From Ruminococcus flavefaciens (GTDB taxonomy: Bacteria > Bacillota > Clostridia > Oscillospirales > Ruminococcaceae), in assembly GCA_015067005.1 (NCBI GenBank), contig SVNH01000008.1, positions 1 through 64,000 of the forward strand: 64,000 bases of DNA, given 5' to 3'. Below the pieces are notes generated by a model. The model saw only the letters and a program-made list of their open reading frames with translations, did not search any database and was not told where the DNA came from. Of the stretch, positions 1 to 8,169 are shown piece by piece; the first letter of the stretch is position 1, and every line of letters starts with the position of its first letter. The position numbers were made by a program, and so were the translations under genes.

Positions 1-644
1 TACTGACCCTGAGCCTTCTCAAAAGCAGTATTAGCATCATCGCCAGCCTTGATGAAGTCCATCATCTTGCCGAAGTTTACGAACTTATAGCCGATGATCT
101 CATTATCCTCATTAAGAGCGATACCAGTGATATAACCGTCAGTGAGTTCGAGGTAACGAGGACCCTTTGCGAGTGTACCATAAGTAGTACCAACCTGTGA
201 ACGGAGACCCTTACCGAGGTCTTCAAGACCTGCACCGACAACAAGACCGCCCTCAGAGAAAGCAGACTGTGAACGACCGTAAACGATCTGAAGGAAGAGT
301 TCTCTCATAGCAGTATTGATAGCGTCACAAACGAGATCAGTATTAAGAGCCTCGAGGATAGTTCTGCCAGGGAGGATCTCAGCAGCCATAGCAGCAGAAT
401 GAGTCATACCAGAGCATCCGATAGTCTCAACGAGAGCTTCCTGAATAACGCCTTCCTTAACATTGAGAGTAAGCTTACAAGTACCCTGCTGAGGAGCACA
501 CCAGCCAATACCGTGTGTAAATCCGGAAATATCCTTGATCTCCTTAGCTTTCACCCACTTAGCTTCCTCTGGGATGGGAGCAGCGCCGTGAGCAACGCCC
601 TGAGCGATAGGGCACATTGTTTCAACTTCGTGCGAATAAATCAT
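1..644 (-). CDS. NifU-like iron-sulfur scaffold family protein, 3' end cut
   Basis: The leftward reading frame starts at ATG 644 behind an AAAGGAG site and is open to the window edge (214 codons seen, C-terminus missing). The protein opens with MIYSHEVE and has conserved cysteines in the segments GWCAPQQGTC and ETIGCSGMTHSA, which match a clostridial family usually annotated as an iron-sulfur cluster assembly scaffold (NifU-like), commonly beside a GGGtGRT protein. That neighbour would lie outside the window, so the context cannot be checked. The promoter at 702-730 leaves a leader of about 50 nt. The family match is from memory; a scaffold function is family knowledge only, and the protein may do something else. 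Confidence 0.6.
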   Translation of the reverse strand, partial: MIYSHEVETMCPIAQGVAHGAAPIPEEAKWVKAKEIKDISGFTHGIGWCAPQQGTCKLTLNVKEGVIQEALVETIGCSGMTHSAAMAAEILPGRTILEALNTDLVCDAINTAMRELFLQIVYGRSQSAFSEGGLVVGAGLEDLGKGLRSQVGTTYGTLAKGPRYLELTDGYITGIALNEDNEIIGYKFVNFGKMMDFIKAGDDANTAFEKAQGQ

Positions 645-701
645 TATAAATACTCCTTTCGGTTTTTAGGCAGCGGGAAAACTTTCCTTGCATACTCTAA
701 T

Positions 702-730
702 ATTATACTACAAAACCCATTTTTAATCAA
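702..730 (-). promoter_or_regulatory. Promoter of the NifU-like gene
   Basis: Read leftward: TTGATT, a 17-nt spacer, then TATAAT. This is a near-consensus sigma-A promoter about 58 bases upstream of the start codon. Confidence 0.75.
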
Positions 731-810
731 GACGAAACGTTAAAATAGTGACAAGCTTTTGTTAGCAAATACTAATATAATGAATACAAGATATATTTCT
801 CATCATCCTC

Positions 811-839
811 TTGATTTTTTTCCAATGCTGTTTTATAAT
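811..839 (+). promoter_or_regulatory. Promoter of the C_GCAxxG_C_C gene
   Basis: TTGATT (811-816), 17-nt spacer, TATAAT (834-839). The predicted transcription start near 846 gives a leader of about 25 nt before the ATG at 871. Confidence 0.7.
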
Positions 840-870
840 ATTATCATAATCTGTTTTGAGGAGCAATATT

Positions 871-1338
871 ATGTCAGTAGATCACATTGAAAAAGCCTGC
901 AAGCTGTTCACCGAAGGGCTGAACTGTTCACAGGCAGTATTCACAGCATTTTCAGACGTTACCGGTATCGACGAAAACACCGCCGCAAGGCTTTCTTCCT
1001 CTTTCGGCGGAGGTATGGGACGTATGCGTGAGGTTTGCGGCACCTGCACCGGTATGTTCATGGTGCTCGGACTGCTTTACGGACCATCAATAGGATACGA
1101 CGACAAGGTCAAAGCCGAACACTATACGCGCATCCAGCAGATCGCTGAACAATTCCGCGAGATACACGGAACTATCATCTGCCGCGACCTTTTAAAAGGT
1201 CTGAAGGTCACAAGCACCCCTGTTCCGGACAAGCGCACTGAGAAATATTACAAGGTACGTCCATGCATAAGATTTGTACGCACCGCAGCAGAACTGCTCG
1301 ACAGGTACATTGCTGAAAATCCGCCCGTCAACAAATAA
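871..1338 (+). CDS. C_GCAxxG_C_C family protein (redox-type, cysteine-rich)
   Basis: A 155-residue protein. I chose ATG 871 because TTGAGGAG lies just upstream; an in-frame TTG at 856 overlaps that site and is unlikely. Cysteines sit in GLNCSQAVF, in the glycine-rich segment GGGMGRMREVCGTCTG, and in two C-terminal positions (ICRDLL, RPCIRFV), the spacing that gives this family its name. Members are found in anaerobic Firmicutes and are thought to bind a metal or act in electron transfer, but no reaction is established. The gene is monocistronic, with its own promoter at 811-839 and a terminator at 1351-1390. Confidence 0.8.
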   Translation: MSVDHIEKACKLFTEGLNCSQAVFTAFSDVTGIDENTAARLSSSFGGGMGRMREVCGTCTGMFMVLGLLYGPSIGYDDKVKAEHYTRIQQIAEQFREIHGTIICRDLLKGLKVTSTPVPDKRTEKYYKVRPCIRFVRTAAELLDRYIAENPPVNK

Positions 1339-1350
1339 ACATATAATGAT

Positions 1351-1390
1351 AAAGTCCCGATGCGCTCAGACGCTCCGGGACTTATTATTT
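1351..1390 (+). terminator. Terminator of the C_GCAxxG_C_C gene
   Basis: Arms AAGTCCCG and CGGGACTT enclose an inner stem and are followed by a T-rich run (TTATTATTTT). Confidence 0.75.
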
Positions 1391-1406
1391 TCGGGTATAT
1401 AAAAGC

Positions 1407-1483
1407 TTTGGTGGTTTAATTCACATATGGCGTTTGTGATGTGGGGCAATTACGCAAACGCCCAGCCAATCCCGACCACCAAA
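1407..1483. other. Two-stem inverted-repeat structure between convergent genes
   Basis: A perfect 9-bp outer stem (TTTGGTGGT at 1407-1415 with ACCACCAAA at 1475-1483) encloses an inner 8-bp stem (GGCGTTTG at 1429-1436 with CAAACGCC at 1455-1462). It lies just past the end of folA (stop at 1498). Read leftward it is followed by GCTTTTATAT, so it may act as a weak folA terminator, but the internal loops are larger than a terminator needs. I do not recognise it as a known RNA family. Confidence 0.5.
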
Positions 1484-1497
1484 AAAGTTATTCACCC

Positions 1498-1968
1498 TTA
1501 TTTTCTTTCATATATGCAGAATGAAAAGCCGAAATCAGAATGCACCTCGCGTTTTATGAGGCGGTACTTTCTGTGGTCGAACGCCGGAAAGCGTACATCT
1601 CCCGCGTACTCATCACGAAGCTCGGTAATGTACAGTCTCTCAGCGAATGAAAGTCCTTCACGGTAAACAGATCCACCGCCGCAGATAAACACATCCTTCC
1701 CTGCTCTTTCGGCAATTGCTATCGCTTCCGGCAGACTTCCAGCCGTGACAATACCATCTTCGGATATTTTTTTGCTGCGTGAAACGACAATATTCAAGCG
1801 TCCGGGCAGCGGTCTGCCTATACTTTCATAAGTCAGCCTGCCCATCACGACTGCTCCGCCCATAGTGATCCTGCGGAAATAAGCCATATCCTCAGGAATT
1901 CTCCACGGTATCCTGCCGCCTGCTCCGATAACGCCATTAGCAGCTACCGCTGCAATAATACATATCAT
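1498..1968 (-). CDS. folA: Dihydrofolate reductase
   Basis: A 156-residue protein, the usual length for a chromosomal bacterial enzyme. It reduces dihydrofolate to tetrahydrofolate with NADPH in the cytoplasm. The N-terminus IIAAVAANGVIG, the PWRIPEDMAYFRRIT segment (folate-site acidic residue and first helix), GGAVVMGRLTYESIGRPLPGR (NADPH-binding) and ICGGGSVY near residue 96 are diagnostic. It is the last gene of the folate operon and its ATG overlaps the folBK stop codon by 4 bases, which points to translational coupling. Confidence 0.95.
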   Translation of the reverse strand: MICIIAAVAANGVIGAGGRIPWRIPEDMAYFRRITMGGAVVMGRLTYESIGRPLPGRLNIVVSRSKKISEDGIVTAGSLPEAIAIAERAGKDVFICGGGSVYREGLSFAERLYITELRDEYAGDVRFPAFDHRKYRLIKREVHSDFGFSFCIYERK

Positions 1969-2783
1969 TTCTTTTTCAGCCTTTCGAGCAGCTGTGTTAC
2001 TGTCATGCCAAGTATAGGGTGACGGTAGTAAGGCACAAGCTGTACGACCGGTTCAAGCACGAATGTACGGTTATGCATATCCGGATGCGGCACGATAAGA
2101 TCAGCATCCGCAATTATCTCCTGATCGTAGAAAATGAGGTCAAGATCGAGGGTGCGAGGTCCCCAGTGTATCTCCCTCTTACGGTCGGCAGCGTTCTCAA
2201 CAGACTGCATGAATTCAAGAAGTCCATGCGGTGAAAGCATCGTCTCACAGTACACTGCGCCGTTGAGGAAATCGTCCTGTGCTGTATAGCCGTAAGGCTT
2301 AGTTACAATGAGTTCCGAACAGCGGACATTCCTTATCTGCGGCGAGGCAACTATCTGCTCGACCGCTTTCTCAATATATCCCCTGCTGTCGCCCATATTT
2401 GATCCAAGTGCAATGACAGCTCTGTGCCAGCCGCGGTGTATCTTTACAGATACCGAACGGAAGTCCATTTCGATAGGAGCGTCCGGCTTTCTCACTTCAA
2501 TATCAACAGCTTTTACAAGGCTGTATTCTCTCAGTATAGCCTCAGCGGCTGTCTGAGCGGCAGTCTCAATGAGCTTGAACACATTGTCGGTCATTACCTT
2601 TCCAAGCAGTTCACAGACCTTGCCATAATCAACCGAGCACGACAAGTCGTCACGCATACCGGCTTTTTCAGTTTCAACATAAAGAGCCGCATTCAGAAAA
2701 AAATACTGTCCGTTGATATTCTCGTGTTCAAAAACGCCGTGGTGAGCGAAAATCTTAAGATCCTCAATAATTATCTTATCCAC
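1965..2783 (-). CDS. folK: Bifunctional dihydroneopterin aldolase / HPPK (FolB-FolK fusion)
   Basis: A 272-residue fusion. Residues 1 to about 118 are dihydroneopterin aldolase (IEDLKIFAHHGVFEHE near the start, SVDYGKVCELL), which makes 6-hydroxymethyl-dihydropterin. Residues from about 120 are 6-hydroxymethyl-dihydropterin pyrophosphokinase (ALGSNMGDSRGYIE, then GPRTLDLDLIFYD and VPHPDMHNRTFVLEP). The two consecutive steps are thus joined, as in several Firmicutes. Its start overlaps the end of folP by 8 bases and its stop overlaps folA by 4. Family assignment is certain. Confidence 0.95.
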   Translation of the reverse strand: MDKIIIEDLKIFAHHGVFEHENINGQYFFLNAALYVETEKAGMRDDLSCSVDYGKVCELLGKVMTDNVFKLIETAAQTAAEAILREYSLVKAVDIEVRKPDAPIEMDFRSVSVKIHRGWHRAVIALGSNMGDSRGYIEKAVEQIVASPQIRNVRCSELIVTKPYGYTAQDDFLNGAVYCETMLSPHGLLEFMQSVENAADRKREIHWGPRTLDLDLIFYDQEIIADADLIVPHPDMHNRTFVLEPVVQLVPYYRHPILGMTVTQLLERLKKK

Positions 2784-3600
2784 GCTTATATCCTTTCATC
2801 ACAGCCTCGGTCATCCTGACTGCACGAAGATTCTCCCTGACATCGTGTACTCTTACAAATGCCGCTCCCTTCATAACTCCGATAACTGTCGTAGCGACAG
2901 TACCTTCTGTACGTTCATCCTTCGGAAGATCAAGAGTAAGCCCGATAAATGATTTCCTTGAAGTTCCGAGCAGAACAGGGTATCCGAACTCATTTACCAG
3001 ACGATCAAGCTTGTCGATCGCTTCAAGATTGTTTTCAAGTGATTTTGCAAAACAGATACCCGGATCGAGAATTATCTTATCCCTGCCGATGCCTGCTTTC
3101 GCAGCTATGTCAAGTGTACCGCGGAGATCATCGAGGAGATCATCCATGAACACCTTATAGTTCTGGTCGCCGCGGTTGTGCATGAGACAGCACGGAAGTC
3201 CGCTCTCCGCAATAAGCTTAGCCATTTCACCATTATCATGTTTAAGTCCGCAGATGTCGTTTATAAGATCAGCACCGGCATTTACAGCTTCCTTTGCAAC
3301 AGCATATTTGTATGTATCTATTGAGATCGGGATGTCGAAATTCTTTTTAACCGCTTCGATCACAGGAACAACTCTGCTTATCTCTTCCTCATCAGTAATG
3401 CGCGTAAAGCCCGGACGTGTAGATTCGCCGCCGATGTCGATGATGTCTGCGCCCTCGTTTATCATTTTCTCGGCGTGTCTGAGGGCAGCCTCAACTGTAT
3501 TGTACTTTCCTCCGTCCGAAAAAGAATCCGGAGTAACGTTAAGTATTCCCATTATATAGCATTTATTTTCCGTATCGAATTCCTTGTTCCCTATTATCAT
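2776..3600 (-). CDS. folP: Dihydropteroate synthase
   Basis: A 274-residue cytoplasmic enzyme that joins p-aminobenzoate to hydroxymethyl-dihydropterin pyrophosphate; it is the sulfonamide target. The signatures MGILNVTPDSFSDGG (residues 17-31) and DIIDIGGESTRPG are complete, with the later LGTSRKSF segment that binds pterin and phosphate. It starts 2 bases after the HD-domain gene stop and overlaps folBK by 8 bases, so it lies inside the folate operon. No residue looks unusual. Confidence 0.96.
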   Translation of the reverse strand: MIIGNKEFDTENKCYIMGILNVTPDSFSDGGKYNTVEAALRHAEKMINEGADIIDIGGESTRPGFTRITDEEEISRVVPVIEAVKKNFDIPISIDTYKYAVAKEAVNAGADLINDICGLKHDNGEMAKLIAESGLPCCLMHNRGDQNYKVFMDDLLDDLRGTLDIAAKAGIGRDKIILDPGICFAKSLENNLEAIDKLDRLVNEFGYPVLLGTSRKSFIGLTLDLPKDERTEGTVATTVIGVMKGAAFVRVHDVRENLRAVRMTEAVMKGYKRG

Positions 3601-3602
3601 TT

Positions 3603-4082
3603 TTATACCTCTATTTCCATGTTTTTTCTAACCCAGTTACACTCATCGCAGGCTTTGCACAAAAAGCATTTGCGTGATCTTTTATCAGCTGTAAAAAAGA
3701 GCTGTTCAGGTGAATCCTCCGGATTATCCTTGCGGCGGTGATTTGCGATCAGGCTTATTATCTTTTCCGCCATATCCTCAGGACAATCAACATCCGCTAG
3801 TATACCGGCAGCTGTGATCTGACCTGCCATTTCATGCGGGATACCGGCAGTTATCTCCTGTATCCTTCCGAGATCATGGAGAAGCGCAGCTGAATACACA
3901 ATATCCTCGCTGATCTCAACCTTCCTCCGGGTACAAAGTATCATCATGATCCTTGCAACATCAAAGAAATGCTCAATATCATGACGGCAGAATCGGCGGT
4001 CTTTTTCAAGTTCTGCCAGCTCTGCGGCAAGCTTTCTGTATTTTTCGTTTCTGAATATCCTGTTGGTGATCTCAAGTTCCAT
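3603..4082 (-). CDS. HD-domain phosphohydrolase of the folate operon, with C-terminal four-cysteine motif
   Basis: A 159-residue protein with an HD fold: RHDIEH (His34, His37), LLHDLG (His69-Asp70), His83, His115 and Asp133 give the usual metal set. The C-terminus adds Cys139, Cys142, Cys145 and Cys148, spaced CX2CX2CX2C, which could bind zinc or iron-sulfur. It is the first gene of an operon with folP, folBK and folA. Small HD proteins recur beside folate genes in Clostridia; a role in removing phosphate from dihydroneopterin triphosphate is possible but is my inference. The start ATG lacks a close Shine-Dalgarno; an AAGGAG lies about 33 nt upstream, so the start is less certain. Confidence 0.75.
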   Translation of the reverse strand: MELEITNRIFRNEKYRKLAAELAELEKDRRFCRHDIEHFFDVARIMMILCTRRKVEISEDIVYSAALLHDLGRIQEITAGIPHEMAGQITAAGILADVDCPEDMAEKIISLIANHRRKDNPEDSPEQLFFTADKRSRKCFLCKACDECNWVRKNMEIEV

Positions 4083-4209
4083 ATTGCTGAATGATCCGGC
4101 GTACAGCCGAACTCTCCTTAGCTAAAATTTCAACTGATAAAAGAATCTGCGTTCCCCGAATGAAGCTCAGGGCAATACCCGCTTGACATCGTTTATTGAT
4201 GACACATTA

Positions 4210-4238
4210 ATTATATCACACACCCAAAACAAAATCAA
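4210..4238 (-). promoter_or_regulatory. Promoter of the folate operon
   Basis: Read leftward: TTGATT (4238-4233), 17-nt spacer, TATAAT (4215-4210). It leaves a leader of about 120 nt before the HD gene. I looked for a tetrahydrofolate riboswitch in that leader and could not support one. Confidence 0.75.
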
Positions 4239-4285
4239 GAGCGACAGCTTTTTCATCAAATTTTGAGTTTTTCAGACAAATATTA

Positions 4286-4326
4286 TTGACATCACGCTAT
4301 GTATATTTTATAATAAGTATATACTT
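4286..4326 (+). promoter_or_regulatory. Promoter of the hybrid regulator gene, with palindrome at the start site
   Basis: TTGACA (4286-4291), 17-nt spacer, TATAAT (4309-4314). A perfect 14-bp palindrome TAAGTATATACTTA (4313-4326) covers the predicted transcription start and could be a repressor or autoregulator site. Three CGGATC repeats follow at about 4360-4380. Confidence 0.7.
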
Positions 4327-4402
4327 ATACACGAAGTCTTTTATCACTTCTACATGATTCCGGATCACGGATCCCGGATCTTTTAAGTTAAGGGGAATAT
4401 TA

Positions 4403-6583
4403 ATGAACAGAGCTAAACGCCCTATAATCGGCGTTGTTGCCGCCGAAGCCAATTGTATCGAACAGCGCCAGATACTGAAAGGTATAGTCGAACAAGCGCA
4501 AAAACTCGGTTACGATACAGCTGTTATCACAAATGTTTTCAACACGCAGAACGAGGATAGTCCGATGTTCAGCGAAAATGAGGTATATGATCTGATACTG
4601 TCCGAAGATATAAGCGCTATTATCATAATCTCGGAATCTTTCGTAAACGAGACTCTGAGGAAAAAGGTCGCTTCATATCTCGCAAGACGCGATATACCTA
4701 TTATTTCTGTGGGTTCTCTTCACGATGAATTCAAACCGTTCGTATTCAGATCCATAAATACAAGCGACGAAAATGATACCGAGGAAATAACCTCACACCT
4801 TATCGAAGAACACGGTTATACCTCTATTGATCTGCTCACCGGATATGACTATGTTGATGTTTCTCACAACCGTGCAGAGGGCTACCGTAAAGCTCTGAAA
4901 AAGCACGGTATGCCGGTAGATGAATCAAAAATACATTTTGGTGATTTCTGGATGAATTCAGGAAAGGAGCTCGCAGAAAAGTATATCCGCGGAGAACTCC
5001 CCATGCCTCAGGCTCTGATATGTGCCAACGACTATATGGCTTTCGGCGTTCTTGACGTATTTGTACGCAATAATATTTCAGTTCCGGATCAGATAGCAGT
5101 AGTAGGCTATGAATACATTGATAAGCGTACACTTTATTCGCCGCTCCTTACCACTTATCAGCGCAACCGTACCGAGCTCGGACGCTCTGCAATACACATA
5201 ATCCACGAAAAGCTAAACTTTAATCTCGACTATGAATTTCTTCCGCCGTCAGGTACCCTTATCAAAGGCGACAGCTGTCCGTGCGGAAGAGATAATACAC
5301 AGTTCTATCAGGAGCTCGACCTGCTGAAAGCGAAAAAGGACTACGAATTCTGGAATCTTTACAGTTCCCTCGATCAGGAGCTGACTCTGAGCAGAAATCT
5401 TGAAGAATTTTCTGCAACTCTCGGAAGCTTCCACTGGCTTCTCAGGAATGCCGCAAATATCATACTTTGTCTGTATTCAAACTGGTATGAAGTGAATTCC
5501 CCTGCTTCTGATATTATGACCTGCCGTCCGATAGTCCCGTGGACCGAAAGCGCACCTCTTGAGATCAGCAAATACGACTTCGCTTCCTTCTTTTCGCTCC
5601 ACTCCGAACCGGCAGTCTATTACTTTGATCCGCTCTACTTCGGAAGCCATCCCCTCGGCTTTATAATCCTCAGATATGATGAGCCCGATACCTACGATGA
5701 TATTTTCCGCAACTGGATAAAAACTGTGTCCAACAGCCTTGAATTCCTGCGGATGAAGAACGATATACAGTACCTCAGCAAGTGTCAGAACCTTTCAGAG
5801 CAGCGCGATACGCTTACCGGTATGTTCAATTCACAAGGCATCAAAAAAGCCTATAATTCTGCTGTTCTCCACGGAGACAAGGAACTCTACATGGTAATGC
5901 TGAAGGTTTGCCTTTTCGAGGAATCCTCGTCTCAGTTATCAAACGATAAGCGCATCGACGCTATACTGGACGCTTCAAAGGCAATAAGCAAATTCTGCGG
6001 AAATCACGATGTCTGCGGAAGAATAAGTGATAACACTTTCATCTGTCTCGTTCAGAGTAACGCCTCGCCGGATACTCTTTCCGACTGTCTTGCATCTATA
6101 CTCATCCAGCATAGAAAATATATGGAAAACTTCGGCGTGGATTCGTTCATCTGCACTGCCGAAAAATGCGTTGACAGCTCTTTCAATGATATTATCAGGA
6201 TATGCAGTGAGAAAGCAGATAAACTTATAAGCTCGATCTCTGAAAGAAGGCTCACAAGCCACTATAACCAGCTTTCAGAAATACGCAATTATGTCTACAT
6301 GAACCCTATCGAGACATTTGATACGACAGAGCTCCATAAACGTTTTTCGGGAAGCACCGGCTATTTCCGCAGCATTTACAAGCAGTGCTTCGGTTCAAGC
6401 TTCCATAAGGACTGCATTTCCGCACGTATCGCAAAAGCAAAGTATCAGCTTTCTACTACTACTCTCAGCGTTATGGAGATCTCGGAAAAATGCGGTTATC
6501 TCGACAGCAAATACTTCCTCAGACAGTTCAGTGCATCTGCCGGCATGACACCGATACAATTCAGGAACCTTCTCAAATCCTGA
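4403..6583 (+). CDS. Hybrid regulator: LacI-type ligand-binding domain plus AraC-type DNA-binding domain
   Basis: A 726-residue protein. Residues about 8-290 are a periplasmic-binding-protein-like sensor of the LacI family (IIGVVAAEAN, PQALICANDYMAFGVLD, VPDQIAVVGYE) but without the usual N-terminal helix-turn-helix. The middle, after a DTLTGMFN segment that resembles the start of a GGDEF domain, lacks any GGDEF motif and looks degenerate. Residues about 620-722 are an AraC-type double helix-turn-helix (TTLSVMEISEKCGYLDSKYFLRQFSASAGMTPIQFR). There is no signal peptide, so it is cytoplasmic and probably senses a sugar-like ligand. It stands 75 bases upstream of the aminotransferase operon and may control it; that is inference. 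Confidence 0.8.
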   Translation: MNRAKRPIIGVVAAEANCIEQRQILKGIVEQAQKLGYDTAVITNVFNTQNEDSPMFSENEVYDLILSEDISAIIIISESFVNETLRKKVASYLARRDIPIISVGSLHDEFKPFVFRSINTSDENDTEEITSHLIEEHGYTSIDLLTGYDYVDVSHNRAEGYRKALKKHGMPVDESKIHFGDFWMNSGKELAEKYIRGELPMPQALICANDYMAFGVLDVFVRNNISVPDQIAVVGYEYIDKRTLYSPLLTTYQRNRTELGRSAIHIIHEKLNFNLDYEFLPPSGTLIKGDSCPCGRDNTQFYQELDLLKAKKDYEFWNLYSSLDQELTLSRNLEEFSATLGSFHWLLRNAANIILCLYSNWYEVNSPASDIMTCRPIVPWTESAPLEISKYDFASFFSLHSEPAVYYFDPLYFGSHPLGFIILRYDEPDTYDDIFRNWIKTVSNSLEFLRMKNDIQYLSKCQNLSEQRDTLTGMFNSQGIKKAYNSAVLHGDKELYMVMLKVCLFEESSSQLSNDKRIDAILDASKAISKFCGNHDVCGRISDNTFICLVQSNASPDTLSDCLASILIQHRKYMENFGVDSFICTAEKCVDSSFNDIIRICSEKADKLISSISERRLTSHYNQLSEIRNYVYMNPIETFDTTELHKRFSGSTGYFRSIYKQCFGSSFHKDCISARIAKAKYQLSTTTLSVMEISEKCGYLDSKYFLRQFSASAGMTPIQFRNLLKS

Positions 6584-6658
6584 GCATCACTGCCCGGCAG
6601 GTCAGCATTCAATCGCCCGCATACGGGCACCATAATTTTTATATATTAAGGTGATAAT

Positions 6659-7789
6659 ATGATACCTTTCAACACTCCGCCTTTCACCGGCGATGAAATG
6701 GAATACATACGCGAATCAGTTTTCAGCCACAAAATAGGCGGCGACGGAAAATTCACAAAGCTATGTACAAAATGGCTCGAAGAACGCTTCAGCGCTCCCA
6801 AGATACTCCTGACAACAAGCTGCTCAAGTGCTCTTGATATGGCTGCTATTTTAAGCGGTTTCAAGCCGGGCGATGAAGTTATACTTCCAAGCTTCACTTT
6901 TTCAAGCACAGCAACCTCTATGATACTCGGCGGCGCAGGTCTGGTATTCTGCGATATACGTCCCGATACCATGAACATTGATGAGAACAAGATAGAAGCC
7001 GCTATAACAGAGCATACACGCGCTATCGTTGCGGTACACTATGCCGGAACCTCGTGCGAAATGGATACCATAATGAGTATCGCAAGGAAGTACAATCTTC
7101 TCGTCATTGAAGATGCCGCTCAGGGAGTAATGAGCAGCTACAAGGGCAAATCACTCGGTACTATCGGGGATTTCGGCTGCTATTCCTTCCATGAGACCAA
7201 GAATTACTCAATGGGCGAAGGCGGTGCGATACTCGTCAACAATGACGCTTACATGGAACGCGCTGAGGTCCTGCGTGAAAAGGGCACTAACCGTTCAAAG
7301 TTTTTCCGCGGAGAGGTCGATAAATATACATGGGTAGATTTCGGAGACAGCTACCTTCCAAGCGACATAAACGCCGCTTACCTTTACGCTCAGCTCGACC
7401 ACGCTGATGAGATCTACAACGACCGCATGACTACATATAACGCTTATCTCGAAGCACTGAAGCCTATCGCAGACCGCGGAGATATAGAGCTTCAGCATAT
7501 TCCGGATCACTGTGTCCACAATGCCCATATGTTCTACCTTAAACTCAGGGATCTTGATGAAAGAACACGTTTCATAAAGTACATGAAGGATAATGAGATA
7601 TGTGCAGTTTTCCACTATGTTCCGCTGCATTCGGCTCCTGCCGGAAGAAAGTACGGACGTTTCAGCGGTATTGATGAATATACTACCCGCGAAAGCGACC
7701 GCCTTGTGCGTCTGCCGATGTATTTCGGTATTTCGCCTGATGACAGGGATAAGGTCATTCAGACCGCCCTTGATTTCTTCAAAAAGTAA
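6659..7789 (+). CDS. Nucleotide-sugar aminotransferase, WecE/RffA-like
   Basis: A 376-residue PLP enzyme of the DegT/DnrJ/EryC1/StrS family. The best match I recognise is dTDP-4-amino-4,6-dideoxygalactose transaminase: IPFNTPPFTGDEMEYI at the start, SCSSALDMAA, EDAAQ (Asp152) and SFHETKNY with Lys181 as the Schiff-base lysine. It would convert a dTDP-4-keto-6-deoxysugar to the 4-amino sugar in the cytoplasm. It is the first gene of a set with two SMR half-transporters and a YfhO protein. No dTDP-glucose synthesis genes are in the window, so the exact substrate is not fixed. AAGGTGAT sits before the ATG. Confidence 0.85.
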   Translation: MIPFNTPPFTGDEMEYIRESVFSHKIGGDGKFTKLCTKWLEERFSAPKILLTTSCSSALDMAAILSGFKPGDEVILPSFTFSSTATSMILGGAGLVFCDIRPDTMNIDENKIEAAITEHTRAIVAVHYAGTSCEMDTIMSIARKYNLLVIEDAAQGVMSSYKGKSLGTIGDFGCYSFHETKNYSMGEGGAILVNNDAYMERAEVLREKGTNRSKFFRGEVDKYTWVDFGDSYLPSDINAAYLYAQLDHADEIYNDRMTTYNAYLEALKPIADRGDIELQHIPDHCVHNAHMFYLKLRDLDERTRFIKYMKDNEICAVFHYVPLHSAPAGRKYGRFSGIDEYTTRESDRLVRLPMYFGISPDDRDKVIQTALDFFKK

Positions 7790-7800
7790 CTGGTGCGATA

Positions 7801-8169
7801 ATGAAAAAAACTAATCTGTTTACATATGCCGCTTTACAGTTCATGGTAGCTGTTTACGCCTGTGCAGGCATATTCTCAAAGCTTGCCGCGCGGTACAGCT
7901 TCCTCAGTCTGAAATTCTGTATGTTCTATGCACTTATGGTCGCTGCACTTTTCGTCTACGCGATAGGCTGGCAGCAGGTCATAAAGCGTGTTGAACTGAC
8001 AGCGGCTTATTCTGCAAAGGCTGCTGCCGTTATCTGGGGACTTATCTGGGGAACAGTCATATTCCATGAAAGGATAACTCTTCCTAAAATCGCCGGAATA
8101 ATCCTCGTCTTTGCCGGACTGCTGATATATTTTACCGGAGGCGGACAAAGAAAGGATGATACAGCATGA
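7801..8169 (+). CDS. SMR/EamA-type half transporter, subunit A
   Basis: A 122-residue membrane protein with four predicted helices, of the small multidrug-resistance/EamA type. The segment AAYSAKAAAVIWGLIWGTVIFHERITLPKIAG is the classical EamA half-domain ending. It starts 11 bases after the aminotransferase and its stop overlaps the next start, which encodes a second half of similar size. Paired halves of this kind (ArnE/ArnF in E. coli) flip undecaprenyl-phosphate amino sugars across the membrane; by context this pair could flip the amino sugar made upstream. Transport direction and substrate are inference. Confidence 0.7.
   Translation: MKKTNLFTYAALQFMVAVYACAGIFSKLAARYSFLSLKFCMFYALMVAALFVYAIGWQQVIKRVELTAAYSAKAAAVIWGLIWGTVIFHERITLPKIAGIILVFAGLLIYFTGGGQRKDDTA

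Noticed and set aside
399-743. Rightward 114-codon frame over the NifU-like gene
   Set aside because: It lies antisense to a leftward gene with clear family motifs, promoter and SD, and has no SD of its own.
1427-1666. Rightward 79-codon frame over the end of folA
   Set aside because: It runs through the two-stem structure and is antisense to folA; no SD or family match.
4083-4203. Tetrahydrofolate riboswitch in the folate operon leader
   Set aside because: I could not align the leader to the known THF riboswitch conserved blocks.
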